This document shows positions 15,688 through 23,078 of a stretch of DNA of 25,879 nt, one piece after another. The notes below the pieces were generated by a model. It did not search any database. It saw only the letters and a list, made by a program, of their open reading frames with translations, and was not told the origin of the DNA. Position numbers and translations under genes: made by a program. Source of the DNA: Eubacterium sp. UBA4343 (lineage in GTDB: Bacteria; Bacillota; Clostridia; Lachnospirales; Lachnospiraceae); assembly GCA_002394235.1 (NCBI GenBank), contig DGTF01000063.1, forward strand, positions 1-25,879, given 5' to 3'. Position 1 is the stretch's first letter, and every line of letters begins with the position of its first letter.

Positions 15688-15850
15688 TGTATAAGCTACG
15701 GATTGCTCCGTGCTTCGCACTCTCGCAATCCCACAGGCATTCGCACTTCCGTGCCGCTAGCGCGTCACTTCGTGCTCATACCTATTGCCTTCGAAATCGC
15801 ATTCGGTCTCTTACGCGCGCTTCGCGACAGGCGACCTGTCTGCGTTTTCA
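15688..15850. repeat. related palindrome-rich element between copies A and B
   Basis: This stretch begins TGTATAAGCTACGGATTGC and carries many small inverted units around TTC, such as GTGCTTCGCAC, GCGCTTCGCG and CACTTCGTG. It ends CTGTCTGCGTTTTCACAATG directly before copy B. Its start and end resemble the separate element at 21761-21841 (TGTATAAGCTGCGGATTGC and CTGTCTGCGTTTTCG), so it is a second member of that group, longer by about 75 bases. Confidence 0.6.
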
Positions 15851-16034
15851 CAATGTGTATAAAGCCAGCTGCTCCGTTGCTTCGCAACTCACGCAGCTGC
15901 CACATGTATTCGCATTCTCGCGTTGCTTCGCATCGCTCCATGCTCATACATGTTAGCGTCGATCAAGCACGCAGTTTTCTGTGCATGCTTCGCATGCCCA
16001 AAACTGCCCGCTTGACGACGGCTTTATACAATAA
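15851..16034. repeat. palindromic intergenic repeat, copy B with internal duplication
   Basis: This copy has the same inverted ends and right-hand stem as copy A. It differs mainly by a 46-base insertion after GTTGCTTCGCA, which is followed by a second GTTGCTTCGCA, so it looks like an expansion between short direct repeats. The right end TTGACG (16012-16017) followed 17 bases later by TATTTC could act as a weak promoter for the 81-residue gene at 16067. Confidence 0.75.
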
Positions 16035-16066
16035 TATTTCGACGTTTTTTGGGAGGGGGAATCAGA

Positions 16067-16312
16067 ATGTATCATGAAAGAGCAATGATGAATTCATCGG
16101 AGTCGGAGCTCTTCCAATGGGAGGAGAAGGGGTGGAAGCTGTATCTGGACAACCATCCCAGTAATCCGATCCTGATTGAAAATGCAAGGGCAAATGCCGT
16201 TCATGAAGGGGGATGTTACATGCCGGATTTTTATTATGATCCGGTGACCGGAGAGAAAATGCTTAATTATAATCTGATTCAAAGCGAATCAGAGAGAATG
16301 ACAGATAAATGA
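16067..16312 (+). CDS. small hypothetical protein of 81 residues
   Basis: ATG at 16067 follows a strong GGGAGGGGGA site at good spacing. The product is soluble-looking and acidic to neutral, with aromatic-rich segments (LFQWEEKGWKLYLDN; CYMPDFYYDPVTGEKM) and no signal peptide or membrane helix. I do not recognise a family. The Cys and Trp content and normal codon use suggest a real folded protein rather than a chance frame. It is alone, with repeats on its left and a terminator-like stem on its right. No function can be inferred. Confidence 0.7.
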   Translation: MYHERAMMNSSESELFQWEEKGWKLYLDNHPSNPILIENARANAVHEGGCYMPDFYYDPVTGEKMLNYNLIQSESERMTDK

Positions 16313-16374
16313 TACAGAATGGCGCAGATGGCAATTCGATGATTGGAAAGACCGGAATGCGCCAGATCATTACA

Positions 16375-16449
16375 AGAGCCTCACCGGCTGCGTTTCTGAC
16401 GATGAGAGATACCCGACCGTATCCGCACATCCGGAGGGGGCTCTTTTTT
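16375..16449 (+). terminator. long-stem terminator after the 81-residue gene
   Basis: AGAGCC at 16375-16380 and CCGG at 16384-16387 can pair with CCGG at 16431-16434 and GGCTCT at 16439-16444, followed by TTTTT. The loop is long, about 43 bases. The T-run overlaps the start of the dispersed repeat. Confidence 0.5.
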
Positions 16450-16546
16450 ACGCGAACAGTGAGCCGCAGCCGAATGCGAAGTATTCGTGTGCGGCGAGCG
16501 TCGCGATAGCGAGATAAAACTCGCGCAGCGTGTTTTATCTCGTTTG
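16444..16546. repeat. 103-bp dispersed repeat, copy 1
   Basis: This 103-base sequence is identical to 23073-23175. It folds as two hairpins. In the first, GCCGCA pairs with TGCGGC and GAATGC with GTATTC. In the second, CGAGATAAAAC pairs with GTTTTATCTCG with a T-T mismatch, then CGC with GCG. It starts at the T-run of the preceding terminator. Length, structure and intergenic position suggest a REP/BIME-like element. Confidence 0.85.
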
Positions 16547-16556
16547 ACGCTTACGA

Positions 16557-16592
16557 AGAGCAGTTTCCTGTTTTTTTTACGGAAAGTGCTCT
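16557..16592. other. hairpin with T-run in its loop
   Basis: AGAGCA pairs with TGCTCT and TTTCC with GGAAA across a loop containing eight T residues. It lies directly before the GH18 promoter. The T-run is in the loop, so it is not a usual terminator. Its role is unknown. Confidence 0.4.
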
Positions 16593-16594
16593 CC

Positions 16595-16623
16595 TTGCCA
16601 TGCCTCTGTTAACATGTTAAAAT
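16595..16623 (+). promoter_or_regulatory. candidate promoter of the GH18 gene
   Basis: TTGCCA at 16595-16600 and TAAAAT at 16618-16623 have a 17-base spacer and lie about 140 bases upstream of the gene. Both boxes match five of six positions. The leader between them and the gene shows no known riboswitch. Confidence 0.5.
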
Positions 16624-16760
16624 AAGTCCGATTGTGACAGAGCGGATTTCGGCCGCAGCGCCTGAGCAGGCGGGCATGGATGAATGAGCAGCAGGGTCCT
16701 TTCGCCTGGCACGGAAATATATCATGAAGAGACGTCCGTTTGAGGCGCAAGAGGTCTGTT

Positions 16761-18449
16761 ATGTCGAATTCGCGAAAGAGAAGCAGGAGGGGAAAGCGTT
16801 CCGTTCTCCCTGCTGTTATTTTTGGTGTCATTGTTGTATTGATAATCGGAACCGCGGCATTTATCTACCACCGTCATTCTTTTACCTATGATCAGATGGA
16901 TCTGAATTCCTACTTTGGTCTTACATCCGGGAAGGAGGCGGCACTGGTTGTGGATGACGCCGTTCTGGAGACCAAGGGGCTGGTAAAGAACAATCAGGTG
17001 TATGTAGATTATGATACCGTGGAGAGCTATCTGAATCCGGGCTTTTTCTGGGAAAGCGGCAGTGGAAAGCTTCTGCTCACTCTTCCGGACGGCACAAAAA
17101 CCTGGACGCCTGATGACGGGAGCAATGCGGTTCTGAAGGACGGAGACACTGTATATATCTCTGCGGACTGTATCAGGGAGAATTCGGATATCGATCTGGA
17201 AGTGTATCAGGATCCGTGGAGAGTGGTTGCAAGAACCAAATGGACGAACCTTACGGCAGAGACAGTGACAAAAGATGATGTGATCCGCTTCCGCGGCGGT
17301 CCGAAGAGCGATGTTCTGACCAGCGTGAAGGAAGGCGACGTCGTTGTTCTGACAGGAAATGCGGATGAATGGTGTCAGGTGTCCACGAGTGACGGATTTA
17401 TCGGGTATATTCTGAAGTCGGAGCTGAAGACAGCTCCTGAGGGGACGATCCAGCATACCACGGACTCCCGTTTCCTGTTTGACCATAAGTTCGCGGATCA
17501 GAAGATTAATCTCGCCTGGCAGTATTGCAGTGAGAATGATGATGGAACGGGCTCGTTCACCGAGCTGACAAAGGATGCGGAGGGATTGAATACAATTTCT
17601 CCGACGTGGTTCAGTTTTTCCGATGATAAGGGGAAGCTGACTTCCTACGCCAATGCGGAATATGTGAACATGGCGCATAACGCAGGGCTTGAGGTATGGG
17701 GATGTCTGCAGGACGTGGGCGGAAGCAAGGCCGACATCGGCACCATATTGATGGACGGTGACAGCCGTTCTCTCGTGATCAGCCAGCTGATTCAGGCTGC
17801 GGAGGACACGGGAATGGACGGAATCAATGTCGACATTGAAACGGTTACTGCAGAGAACACACCGCAGTATCTGCAGTTCCTGCGGGAACTCTCCGTTGCC
17901 GCTCATGCGAAAGATCTGATTGTCTCCGTGGATAATTATGTTCCGGTATATACAGCATATCTGAATCGTGCCGAACAGGCGAAAACCGTGGATTATCTTG
18001 TTATCATGGGATACGACGAGCACACGGCGGGATCCGACGAGGCGGGGTCGGTTGCCTCGCTCTCCTTTGTAAAGCAGGGCATTGAGGATACGCTTGCGGA
18101 GGTTTCCGCTGACCAGGTGATCAACGCGATCCCGTTTTACACGAGGGGCTGGACGACGGTGTCCGGGGAAGCGCCTTCGAGTGAGGCTCTTGGTATGGAC
18201 GAGGCGGACGAGTGGGTGAAGTCTCTCGGAATTCAGACAAGATGGGATTCGGAAAGCGGCCAGTACACGGGGAGTGCCACCGTGGGTGATGAGACCTACA
18301 GCATCTGGCTGGAGGATGAAAAATCCATCGAAGAGAAGATGAAACTGATCCGAAAGGCGGGTCTTGCCGGTGTTGCGGAATGGAGGCTCGGCTACGAGCG
18401 ATCTGACGTGTGGAAAATCCTCAGCAGTTATCTGAAAGACAGCGAGTGA
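16761..18449 (+). CDS. membrane-anchored SH3/GH18 glycosidase-like protein
   Basis: A 562-residue protein. A basic N-terminus and one membrane helix (about residues 15-38) place the rest outside. There follows a stalk segment resembling the copper amine oxidase N-terminal-like domain (about 50-150), a bacterial SH3-like domain (about 165-220, FRGGPKSDVLTSVKEGD), and a glycoside hydrolase family 18 barrel. The GH18 active site reads DGINVDIE at residues 353-360, with catalytic Glu360; the Asn in place of the first inner Asp is also common in spore and cell-wall GH18 enzymes of the SleL/YaaH type. It probably binds or cuts peptidoglycan or an amino-sugar polymer. ATG 16761 follows AGAGG; a TTG start at 16740 is possible. 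The substrate is not shown by sequence. Confidence 0.87.
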   Translation: MSNSRKRSRRGKRSVLPAVIFGVIVVLIIGTAAFIYHRHSFTYDQMDLNSYFGLTSGKEAALVVDDAVLETKGLVKNNQVYVDYDTVESYLNPGFFWESGSGKLLLTLPDGTKTWTPDDGSNAVLKDGDTVYISADCIRENSDIDLEVYQDPWRVVARTKWTNLTAETVTKDDVIRFRGGPKSDVLTSVKEGDVVVLTGNADEWCQVSTSDGFIGYILKSELKTAPEGTIQHTTDSRFLFDHKFADQKINLAWQYCSENDDGTGSFTELTKDAEGLNTISPTWFSFSDDKGKLTSYANAEYVNMAHNAGLEVWGCLQDVGGSKADIGTILMDGDSRSLVISQLIQAAEDTGMDGINVDIETVTAENTPQYLQFLRELSVAAHAKDLIVSVDNYVPVYTAYLNRAEQAKTVDYLVIMGYDEHTAGSDEAGSVASLSFVKQGIEDTLAEVSADQVINAIPFYTRGWTTVSGEAPSSEALGMDEADEWVKSLGIQTRWDSESGQYTGSATVGDETYSIWLEDEKSIEEKMKLIRKAGLAGVAEWRLGYERSDVWKILSSYLKDSE

Positions 18450-18498
18450 GCAGGGCATCGCGGACGGGCAGGGAGAAAAGCCGGAATGGAATCCGAGA

Positions 18499-18527
18499 TT
18501 TAAAATCCGGGGATGCTGTGCTATACT
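18499..18527 (+). promoter_or_regulatory. candidate promoter upstream of the DivIVA-like gene
   Basis: TTTAAA at 18499-18504 and TATACT at 18522-18527 have a 17-base spacer. The -10 box is good and the -35 box is weak. The third dispersed-repeat copy lies between it and the gene, so the repeat would be in the 5' untranslated region. Confidence 0.4.
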
Positions 18528-18529
18528 TT

Positions 18530-18620
18530 ATTTACGCTTACGGTGAGCCGGGCGCTCATCGCTTTATGGCGGGCATTGCGAAAACGAGATAAAACCCGCG
18601 AAGCGCGTTTTATCTCGTTT
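18530..18620. repeat. dispersed repeat, diverged copy 3
   Basis: This copy shares ACGC, GTGAGCCG and the terminal palindrome with the 103-bp repeat. The palindrome at 18584-18618 pairs ACGAGATAAAAC with GTTTTATCTCGT, has a C-C mismatch where copies 1 and 2 have T-T, then CGC with GCG around GAA. The left hairpin is different. It occupies the leader of the DivIVA-like gene. Confidence 0.75.
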
Positions 18621-18657
18621 CGATTACGGGAGTATACAAGCAAAGGGGGTAACCGCT

Positions 18658-19308
18658 ATGGCCGAAAATGAAGAATTGTTCAAGACTACCGCATTTGGAG
18701 GGTACGACAAGGACGATGTGCTGGCTGAGCTTCAGCGATTAAAGGATAATGCCTATCAGGAAAAGAGCAAAATAATCCGGGATCTCGCGGATGCGAAGAA
18801 AGCCCTTGCAGCGAAGGATAACGAGATCAGCGAAAAGGACGCAAAGATTGCGGAGCTTCAGGAGACACTGGAGGCGCGGGATCAGGAGATCCTCAAGATG
18901 GAGAAAACCATCCGCGAGAAGTATCAGTCGTATGTCGATAATTATGAGACAATCGGAAGCCTGATCTATGAGGCAAAGATCCGCGCAAAGCAGATTGACC
19001 GTGAGACTGAGGCTGAGAAGCAGAGAAGAATCTCAGAGGCGGAGACAGAAGCAAGGAAAATTCGTGACGAAGCGCAGGTAGAGGCACAGAAAACTCTGGC
19101 GGGCGTGCAGAAGGAGGTTGATGAGATCAACCGCGAGGGGAAACAGAAGTATGAAGCTGTCCAGGAAGAGCTTGCAAATGTTGTCGAGATCTTCAACCGT
19201 GTGCAGAAGCAGTTCATGAATTCCTACAAGACGATTCAGGATATTGTGAACGAAAGCCCGGAGATAGGGGAGAACTGTGACCTGCCGCTTCGCGAAGATG
19301 ATTATTAA
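18658..19308 (+). CDS. DivIVA-like coiled-coil protein
   Basis: A 216-residue soluble protein that opens with the DivIVA-type motif TTAFGGYDKDDVLAELQRL and continues as an almost uninterrupted coiled coil rich in Glu, Lys, Ala and Gln (about residues 25-190). DivIVA relatives gather at curved membrane at cell poles or the septum and recruit partners in division, wall growth or chromosome placement. The start is ATG 18658 behind AAAGGGGG. It lies 21 bases before the Sua5-type gene. The N-terminal motif is weaker than in canonical DivIVA, so I keep it as DivIVA-like. A polar or septal role is inferred. Confidence 0.8.
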   Translation: MAENEELFKTTAFGGYDKDDVLAELQRLKDNAYQEKSKIIRDLADAKKALAAKDNEISEKDAKIAELQETLEARDQEILKMEKTIREKYQSYVDNYETIGSLIYEAKIRAKQIDRETEAEKQRRISEAETEARKIRDEAQVEAQKTLAGVQKEVDEINREGKQKYEAVQEELANVVEIFNRVQKQFMNSYKTIQDIVNESPEIGENCDLPLREDDY

Positions 19309-19329
19309 AGGATGGAAGTGAACCGATCC

Positions 19330-20388
19330 ATGCAGACTGGAAAAGCAAAAATTGTCAAGATGACGGAAGATAACCTGGATATGGATGCCCTTCGTGAGGC
19401 GGGAAGAATTCTGAGATCAGGAGGCCTTGTCGCGTTTCCGACGGAGACGGTCTACGGACTTGGAGGAAATGCTTTGGATCCTGAGGCTTCCCGAAAGATC
19501 TATGCCGCGAAGGGAAGACCTTCGGACAATCCGCTGATTGTACATATCGCTGATCTGGAGCATCTATTTCCGCTGATCCGTGAGTTCCCGGAGGGGGCGA
19601 GGAGACTGGCAGAGAGATACTGGCCGGGACCGCTGACCATGATTTTTCAGAAGACCGATCTGGTTCCCTATGAGACAACGGGAGGGCTGGATACGGTGGC
19701 AGTCCGTTTTCCGGACAATGCCATTGCAAGGGAGATGATCCGTCAGGGAGGCGGATATGTTGCCGCGCCGAGCGCAAACACCTCCGGAAGACCGAGCCCG
19801 ACGCTCGCCTGTCACGTGGAGGAGGATCTTGGCAGCAGGATCGATATGATCATTGACGGAGGTCAGGTGAATATCGGTCTGGAGTCTACGATTGTGGATT
19901 TCAGTGAGGGACATCCGGTCATTTTGCGTCCGGGATTTCTGAATCAGGAGATGCTGGAGAACGTGATCGGAGAGGTCACGGTTGATCCTGGTATCATGTC
20001 CGAGAATATTCATGTACGGCCGAAGGCACCGGGCATGCGATATAAGCATTATGCGCCAAAGGCAGATCTTGCGATCGTAGAGGGAGAACCGGAGGCTGTT
20101 TTTTCAAAAATCCGCGAGCTTACCAAAAAGAGGCTTTCAGAGGGCTCTCGTGTCGGTATCATCTGCACACAGGAGAGCCGTAACAGGTACACAGAGGGAG
20201 ATATCCGGTGTATTGGAAGCAGGGCAGACGACAGGACTATTGCGCACCATCTATATGAGATTCTGCGGGACTTCGATGCTGACGGGGTTGACTATATCTA
20301 TACAGAATCCTTTGAGACACCGAGGATGGGGCAGGCGATCATGAACCGTCTGATCAAGGCGGCCGGTCATGAAGTTATCCGGGCGTGA
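19330..20388 (+). CDS. L-threonylcarbamoyladenylate synthase, Sua5 type
   Basis: A 352-residue Sua5/YciO/YrdC/YwlC family protein that makes threonylcarbamoyl-AMP for the t6A37 modification of ANN-decoding tRNAs. The YrdC domain shows LVAFPTETVYGLGGNA, KGRPSDNPLIVHI, RYWPGPLTMIF and APSANTSGRPSPT. A linker (RPKAPGMRYKHYAPKA) leads to the extra Sua5 C-terminal domain, which separates it from the short TsaC type. I start at ATG 19330, with GGAAGTG about nine bases before it; ATG 19312 has no spaced site. The operon partners TsaB, TsaD and TsaE are not in this window. Confidence 0.93.
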   Translation: MQTGKAKIVKMTEDNLDMDALREAGRILRSGGLVAFPTETVYGLGGNALDPEASRKIYAAKGRPSDNPLIVHIADLEHLFPLIREFPEGARRLAERYWPGPLTMIFQKTDLVPYETTGGLDTVAVRFPDNAIAREMIRQGGGYVAAPSANTSGRPSPTLACHVEEDLGSRIDMIIDGGQVNIGLESTIVDFSEGHPVILRPGFLNQEMLENVIGEVTVDPGIMSENIHVRPKAPGMRYKHYAPKADLAIVEGEPEAVFSKIRELTKKRLSEGSRVGIICTQESRNRYTEGDIRCIGSRADDRTIAHHLYEILRDFDADGVDYIYTESFETPRMGQAIMNRLIKAAGHEVIRA

Positions 20389-20462
20389 GATGCGCCTCCC
20401 CGTTTTTTTAGAGAAAAGCAGATACAGATCAGCACGTGGATGCTGCTGAGAAGGAGGACAAT

Positions 20463-20897
20463 ATGATAGCACTTGGATGTGACCATGGCGGTTATCGGCT
20501 GATGCAGGAGGTCAAGACTCATCTTGATGCAAAGGGAATCGCATACAAGGATTTTGGCTGCTTCAGTGAAGAATCTGTTGATTACCCGGATTATGCCCAC
20601 AAGGTCGGACATGCTGTTCAGGACGGAAGCTGCGAGAAGGGAATTCTGATCTGCGGTACCGGCATCGGCATCTCGATCACTGCTAATAAGATGAAAGGGA
20701 TCCGCTGCGCACTCTGTACGAACGAGTATATGGCGAGGGCAACGCGGGAGCATAACGATGCCAATATCCTTGCGATGGGCGGAAGAGTCACGGGACCCGG
20801 AGTTGCATGCGGAATTGTAGACGCGTTCCTCGACACACCGTTCTCCGAGGGGGAGAGACATATCCGAAGGATCCGCAAGATTGAAGAGGAACAGTAA
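20463..20897 (+). CDS. rpiB: ribose 5-phosphate isomerase B
   Basis: A 144-residue RpiB/LacAB family enzyme interconverting ribose 5-phosphate and ribulose 5-phosphate in the pentose phosphate pathway. It has the opening MIALGCDHGGYRLM, the GCFSEESVDYPDYA segment, GILICGTGIGISI with the catalytic Cys, and a normal length. The ATG at 20463 is behind a near-perfect AAGGAGG. A 201-base gap to upp shows no structure that I can name. Allose 6-phosphate isomerase activity cannot be excluded, but the neighbouring Sua5 and upp genes fit the usual rpiB location. Confidence 0.94.
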   Translation: MIALGCDHGGYRLMQEVKTHLDAKGIAYKDFGCFSEESVDYPDYAHKVGHAVQDGSCEKGILICGTGIGISITANKMKGIRCALCTNEYMARATREHNDANILAMGGRVTGPGVACGIVDAFLDTPFSEGERHIRRIRKIEEEQ

Positions 20898-21098
20898 CGA
20901 GGCGGGGATCGGGATATCAGAAAAAAGTCCGTTACACGGGGCAGGGGCACGACTTTATCGAATCGTAACCCTGAGAAGAACCGGGTACCGCGAGAAAGAG
21001 GGTAATCCGACGGGAAATGCGGCACCTGTGTCCGGACGGAGACAGATCGTCTGTGAGGAACCTGTGTCTTGCATTTATATGAGTGGAAAGGAAGAAAA

Positions 21099-21728
21099 AT
21101 GGGAAAAGTAATTATTATGGATCATCCGCTGATCAAGCATAAAATCGGAATCATCCGCGAGGAAAGTACGGGAACCAAGGAATTTCGCGAGATTATCTCC
21201 GAGATTGCCATGCTGGAGTGCTACGAGTCAACACGCAGTATTCCGCTTGAGGACGTCGAGATTCAGACACCGATCACAAAAACAACCGTTCAGAGACTGG
21301 CCGGCAAGAAGCTGGCCATCGTACCGATTCTTCGTGCGGGTCTGGGAATGGTTTCCGGTATCCAGACGCTGATCCCCGCCGCAAAGGTCGGGCACATCGG
21401 CATGTACAGAGATCCGGAATCCCTTCAGCCGGTGGAGTATTACTGCAAGCTCCCTTCCGACATTGAAGAACGTGAGGTTTTTGTGGTAGATCCGATGCTG
21501 GCGACCGGAGGCTCTGCCTGTGACGCGATTCGCCAGCTGAAAAAGCATGGATGCCAGAAAATTCATTTTCTCTGTATCATTGCTGCGCCGCAGGGACTGG
21601 AGCGCCTGAAGAAGGAACATCCGGATGTATCCATCGTGGTAGGCGCGCTGGACGATCATCTGAATGAACAAGGATACATTGTGCCCGGACTCGGCGACGC
21701 GGGAGACAGGATTTTCGGAACAAAGTAA
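21099..21728 (+). CDS. upp: uracil phosphoribosyltransferase
   Basis: A 209-residue enzyme that makes UMP from uracil and PRPP in pyrimidine salvage. The PRPP-binding segment [15 protein letters not shown] and the family segments [23 protein letters not shown] and [18 protein letters not shown] are all present, with the usual length. The start is ATG 21099 behind GGAAAGGAAG; a longer frame from 21069 is not supported. It is followed by a dispersed repeat and then the deaminase gene, both in the pyrimidine theme. Confidence 0.96.
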   Translation: MGKVIIMDHPLIKHKIGIIREESTGTKEFREIISEIAMLECYESTRSIPLEDVEIQTPITKTTVQRLAGKKLAIVPILRAGLGMVSGIQTLIPAAKVGHIGMYRDPESLQPVEYYCKLPSDIEEREVFVVDPMLATGGSACDAIRQLKKHGCQKIHFLCIIAAPQGLERLKKEHPDVSIVVGALDDHLNEQGYIVPGLGDAGDRIFGTK

Positions 21729-21760
21729 ACCACAGACATGTTGTGAACAGGGGCACACAT

Positions 21761-21841
21761 TGTATAAGCTGCGGATTGCCCATGCTTCGTACACTTGCGA
21801 TCCTACAGGCAATCTGTCTGCGTTTTCGAAGGACTTATACA
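21761..21841. repeat. dispersed palindromic repeat between upp and the deaminase gene
   Basis: An 81-base element with inverted ends TGTATAAG (21761-21768) and CTTATACA (21834-21841). The start (TGTATAAGCTGCGGATTGC), centre (TACAGGC) and end (CTGTCTGCGTTTTCG) match the element at 15688-15850. It ends 10 bases before the GGAGG ribosome binding site of the next gene and fills almost the entire 131-base gap. Confidence 0.7.
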
Positions 21842-21859
21842 CAGAATGCTGGAGGAACG

Positions 21860-22348
21860 ATGTCAGATAAGCGAAAAGACTATATTTCCTGGGATGAGTA
21901 TTTTATGGCAGTTGCCAAGCTGGCAGGCATGCGTTCCAAGGATCCGAATTCCCAGGTAGGATGCTGTATTGTGAGCCAGGACAACAAGATTCTTTCCATC
22001 GGCTATAATGGATTTCCGAGAGGCTGCTCCGATGATGCCTTTCCGTGGGCCAGAAGCAACGAGGATCCGCTGCAGACAAAGTATGTCTATGTGACGCACA
22101 GCGAGCTGAACGCGATCCTGAATTACCGGGGCGGAAGTCTCGAAGGTGCTAAGCTGTATGTCTCGCTTTTTCCGTGTAATGAATGTGCGAAGGCAATTAT
22201 CCAGGCGGGAATCCGGAAGGTCATCTATGATGATGACAAGTATGACAAAACACCTTCCGTCATTGCATCGAAAATGATGTTTCAGGCAGCTGGAGTGGAG
22301 TTTGAAAAATATAACGCCTCAGGCAGGATACTCACAATCCGTGTCTGA
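21860..22348 (+). CDS. ComEB-type deoxycytidylate/cytidine deaminase family protein
   Basis: A 162-residue zinc deaminase of the dCMP deaminase (ComEB) type, which supplies dUMP for thymidylate synthesis. Zinc ligands are His80 in THSELNAIL and the cysteine pair in PCNEC (Cys106, Cys109). The proton shuttle is Glu82. The second residue of the HxE motif is Ser where many members have Ala. Segments WDEYFMAVAKLAGMRSKDPNSQVG and GYNGFPRGCSDD match the family. The start is ATG 21860 behind GGAGG. No terminator is visible between it and the cupin gene. Confidence 0.92.
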   Translation: MSDKRKDYISWDEYFMAVAKLAGMRSKDPNSQVGCCIVSQDNKILSIGYNGFPRGCSDDAFPWARSNEDPLQTKYVYVTHSELNAILNYRGGSLEGAKLYVSLFPCNECAKAIIQAGIRKVIYDDDKYDKTPSVIASKMMFQAAGVEFEKYNASGRILTIRV

Positions 22349-22443
22349 GAAAAAAAGAATGTCAACACATTCAGGTCAGGGTTCAATATTCAGGATAAGG
22401 ACAAGTGCATCGGCTTGAAAAACCAGACAGGAGGGGACAGGAA

Positions 22444-22803
22444 ATGGTCCGTAAAGAGAACGTTACTTATGTAGATGGCCTTGCAGGAGGAAGAGGAAGA
22501 GCAAAGGTTTCCCATATCGTGTCCAGGGAGGAACTTATGGGGCATGGAAGGATGTATGCCAAGGTTACACTTCCGCCAGGCGCAAGCGTAGGCTGGCATC
22601 AGCATGTACATGACACAGAGCCTTACTATATTTTGAAGGGCCACGGTGACTTTATTGATAATGACCACAGGATTTATCATGTGGCAGCCGGAGACGTCTG
22701 CGTGATTGAGGTCGGACAGTATCACAGCATGGAGAACAATTCGGACGATGATCTCGAGTTCATGGCATTAATCTACAATGAAGCCGGGTATCTGAACGAC
22801 TGA
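22444..22803 (+). CDS. small single-domain cupin protein
   Basis: A 119-residue beta-barrel cupin. The metal-binding first motif is WHQHVHDTEPYYILKGHG (two His and a Glu) and the second motif GDVCVIEVGQYHSMEN adds a His. The start is ATG 22444 behind GAGGGGACAGGAA. Such short cupins are used as isomerases, dioxygenases or as sensor domains, so no substrate can be given. It lies 95 bases after the deaminase gene on the same strand, probably in the same transcript, with a terminator about 230 bases downstream. Confidence 0.85.
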   Translation: MVRKENVTYVDGLAGGRGRAKVSHIVSREELMGHGRMYAKVTLPPGASVGWHQHVHDTEPYYILKGHGDFIDNDHRIYHVAAGDVCVIEVGQYHSMENNSDDDLEFMALIYNEAGYLND

Positions 22804-22816
22804 CTGGAACAGATTT

Positions 22817-22902
22817 GTGGTAAATGCGGCGAAGGACATATGACACGTGGAATGCGGCGAGTAACACATGACATACTAAGTAGTGGCGAGTCCCTGACAT
22901 TT
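22817..22902. repeat. imperfect 30-bp tandem repeat
   Basis: Units at 22817-22846, 22847-22876 and 22877-22902 share AATGCGGCGA or AGTGGCGAG followed by a TGACA-type end. Identity is only partial and decreases to the right. It lies just after the cupin stop codon. Confidence 0.55.
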
Positions 22903-22908
22903 ATTTTA

Positions 22909-22991
22909 ATAGAAGCATTGTAAATGATTTAACAGAAACATTACAAACAGAAGCATTACAAGCAGAAGCATTACAAACAGAAGCATTACAA
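22909..22991. repeat. 15-bp tandem repeat
   Basis: Four consecutive 15-base units at 22932-22991 read ACAGAAGCATTACAA with one or two substitutions each, and a fifth diverged unit lies at 22909-22923 (ATAGAAGCATTGTAA). The unit length is a multiple of three, but no ribosome binding site or credible frame covers the array, so it is probably non-coding. Confidence 0.8.
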
Positions 22992-23036
22992 GGGATAAAG
23001 CTGCGCTCTTGCGCGGTATTATATGCCGACAGGCAG

Positions 23037-23078
23037 CAGGCTGGAGCAGACAGGAAACTGTGACGGCCTGTTTTTTTT
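23037..23078 (+). terminator. terminator after the cupin/upp group
   Basis: CAGGC near 23037 pairs with GCCTG near 23066, and inside it ACAG pairs with CTGT over GAAA. Eight T residues follow. The T-run is the start of the 103-bp repeat copy 2. Confidence 0.65.

Noticed and set aside
15525..16077. Overlapping forward frames of 124-143 codons in the repeat region
   Set aside because: They translate the palindromic repeats and repeat their own segments because the DNA does; not genes.
16309..16509. 66-codon frame after the 81-residue gene
   Set aside because: It runs through the terminator stem and into the 103-bp repeat and lacks a ribosome binding site.
16722..18458. Long 578-codon frame on the minus strand opposite the GH18 gene
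   Set aside because: Antisense shadow of a gene with clear domains; no start signal or motif of its own.
20898..21098. Possible riboswitch or small gene between rpiB and upp
   Set aside because: No recognisable aptamer, terminator or credible frame; only ordinary intergenic sequence seen.
22817..22991. Tandem arrays as a small CRISPR
   Set aside because: Units are directly adjacent with no spacers, too short or too variable, and no cas genes are near.
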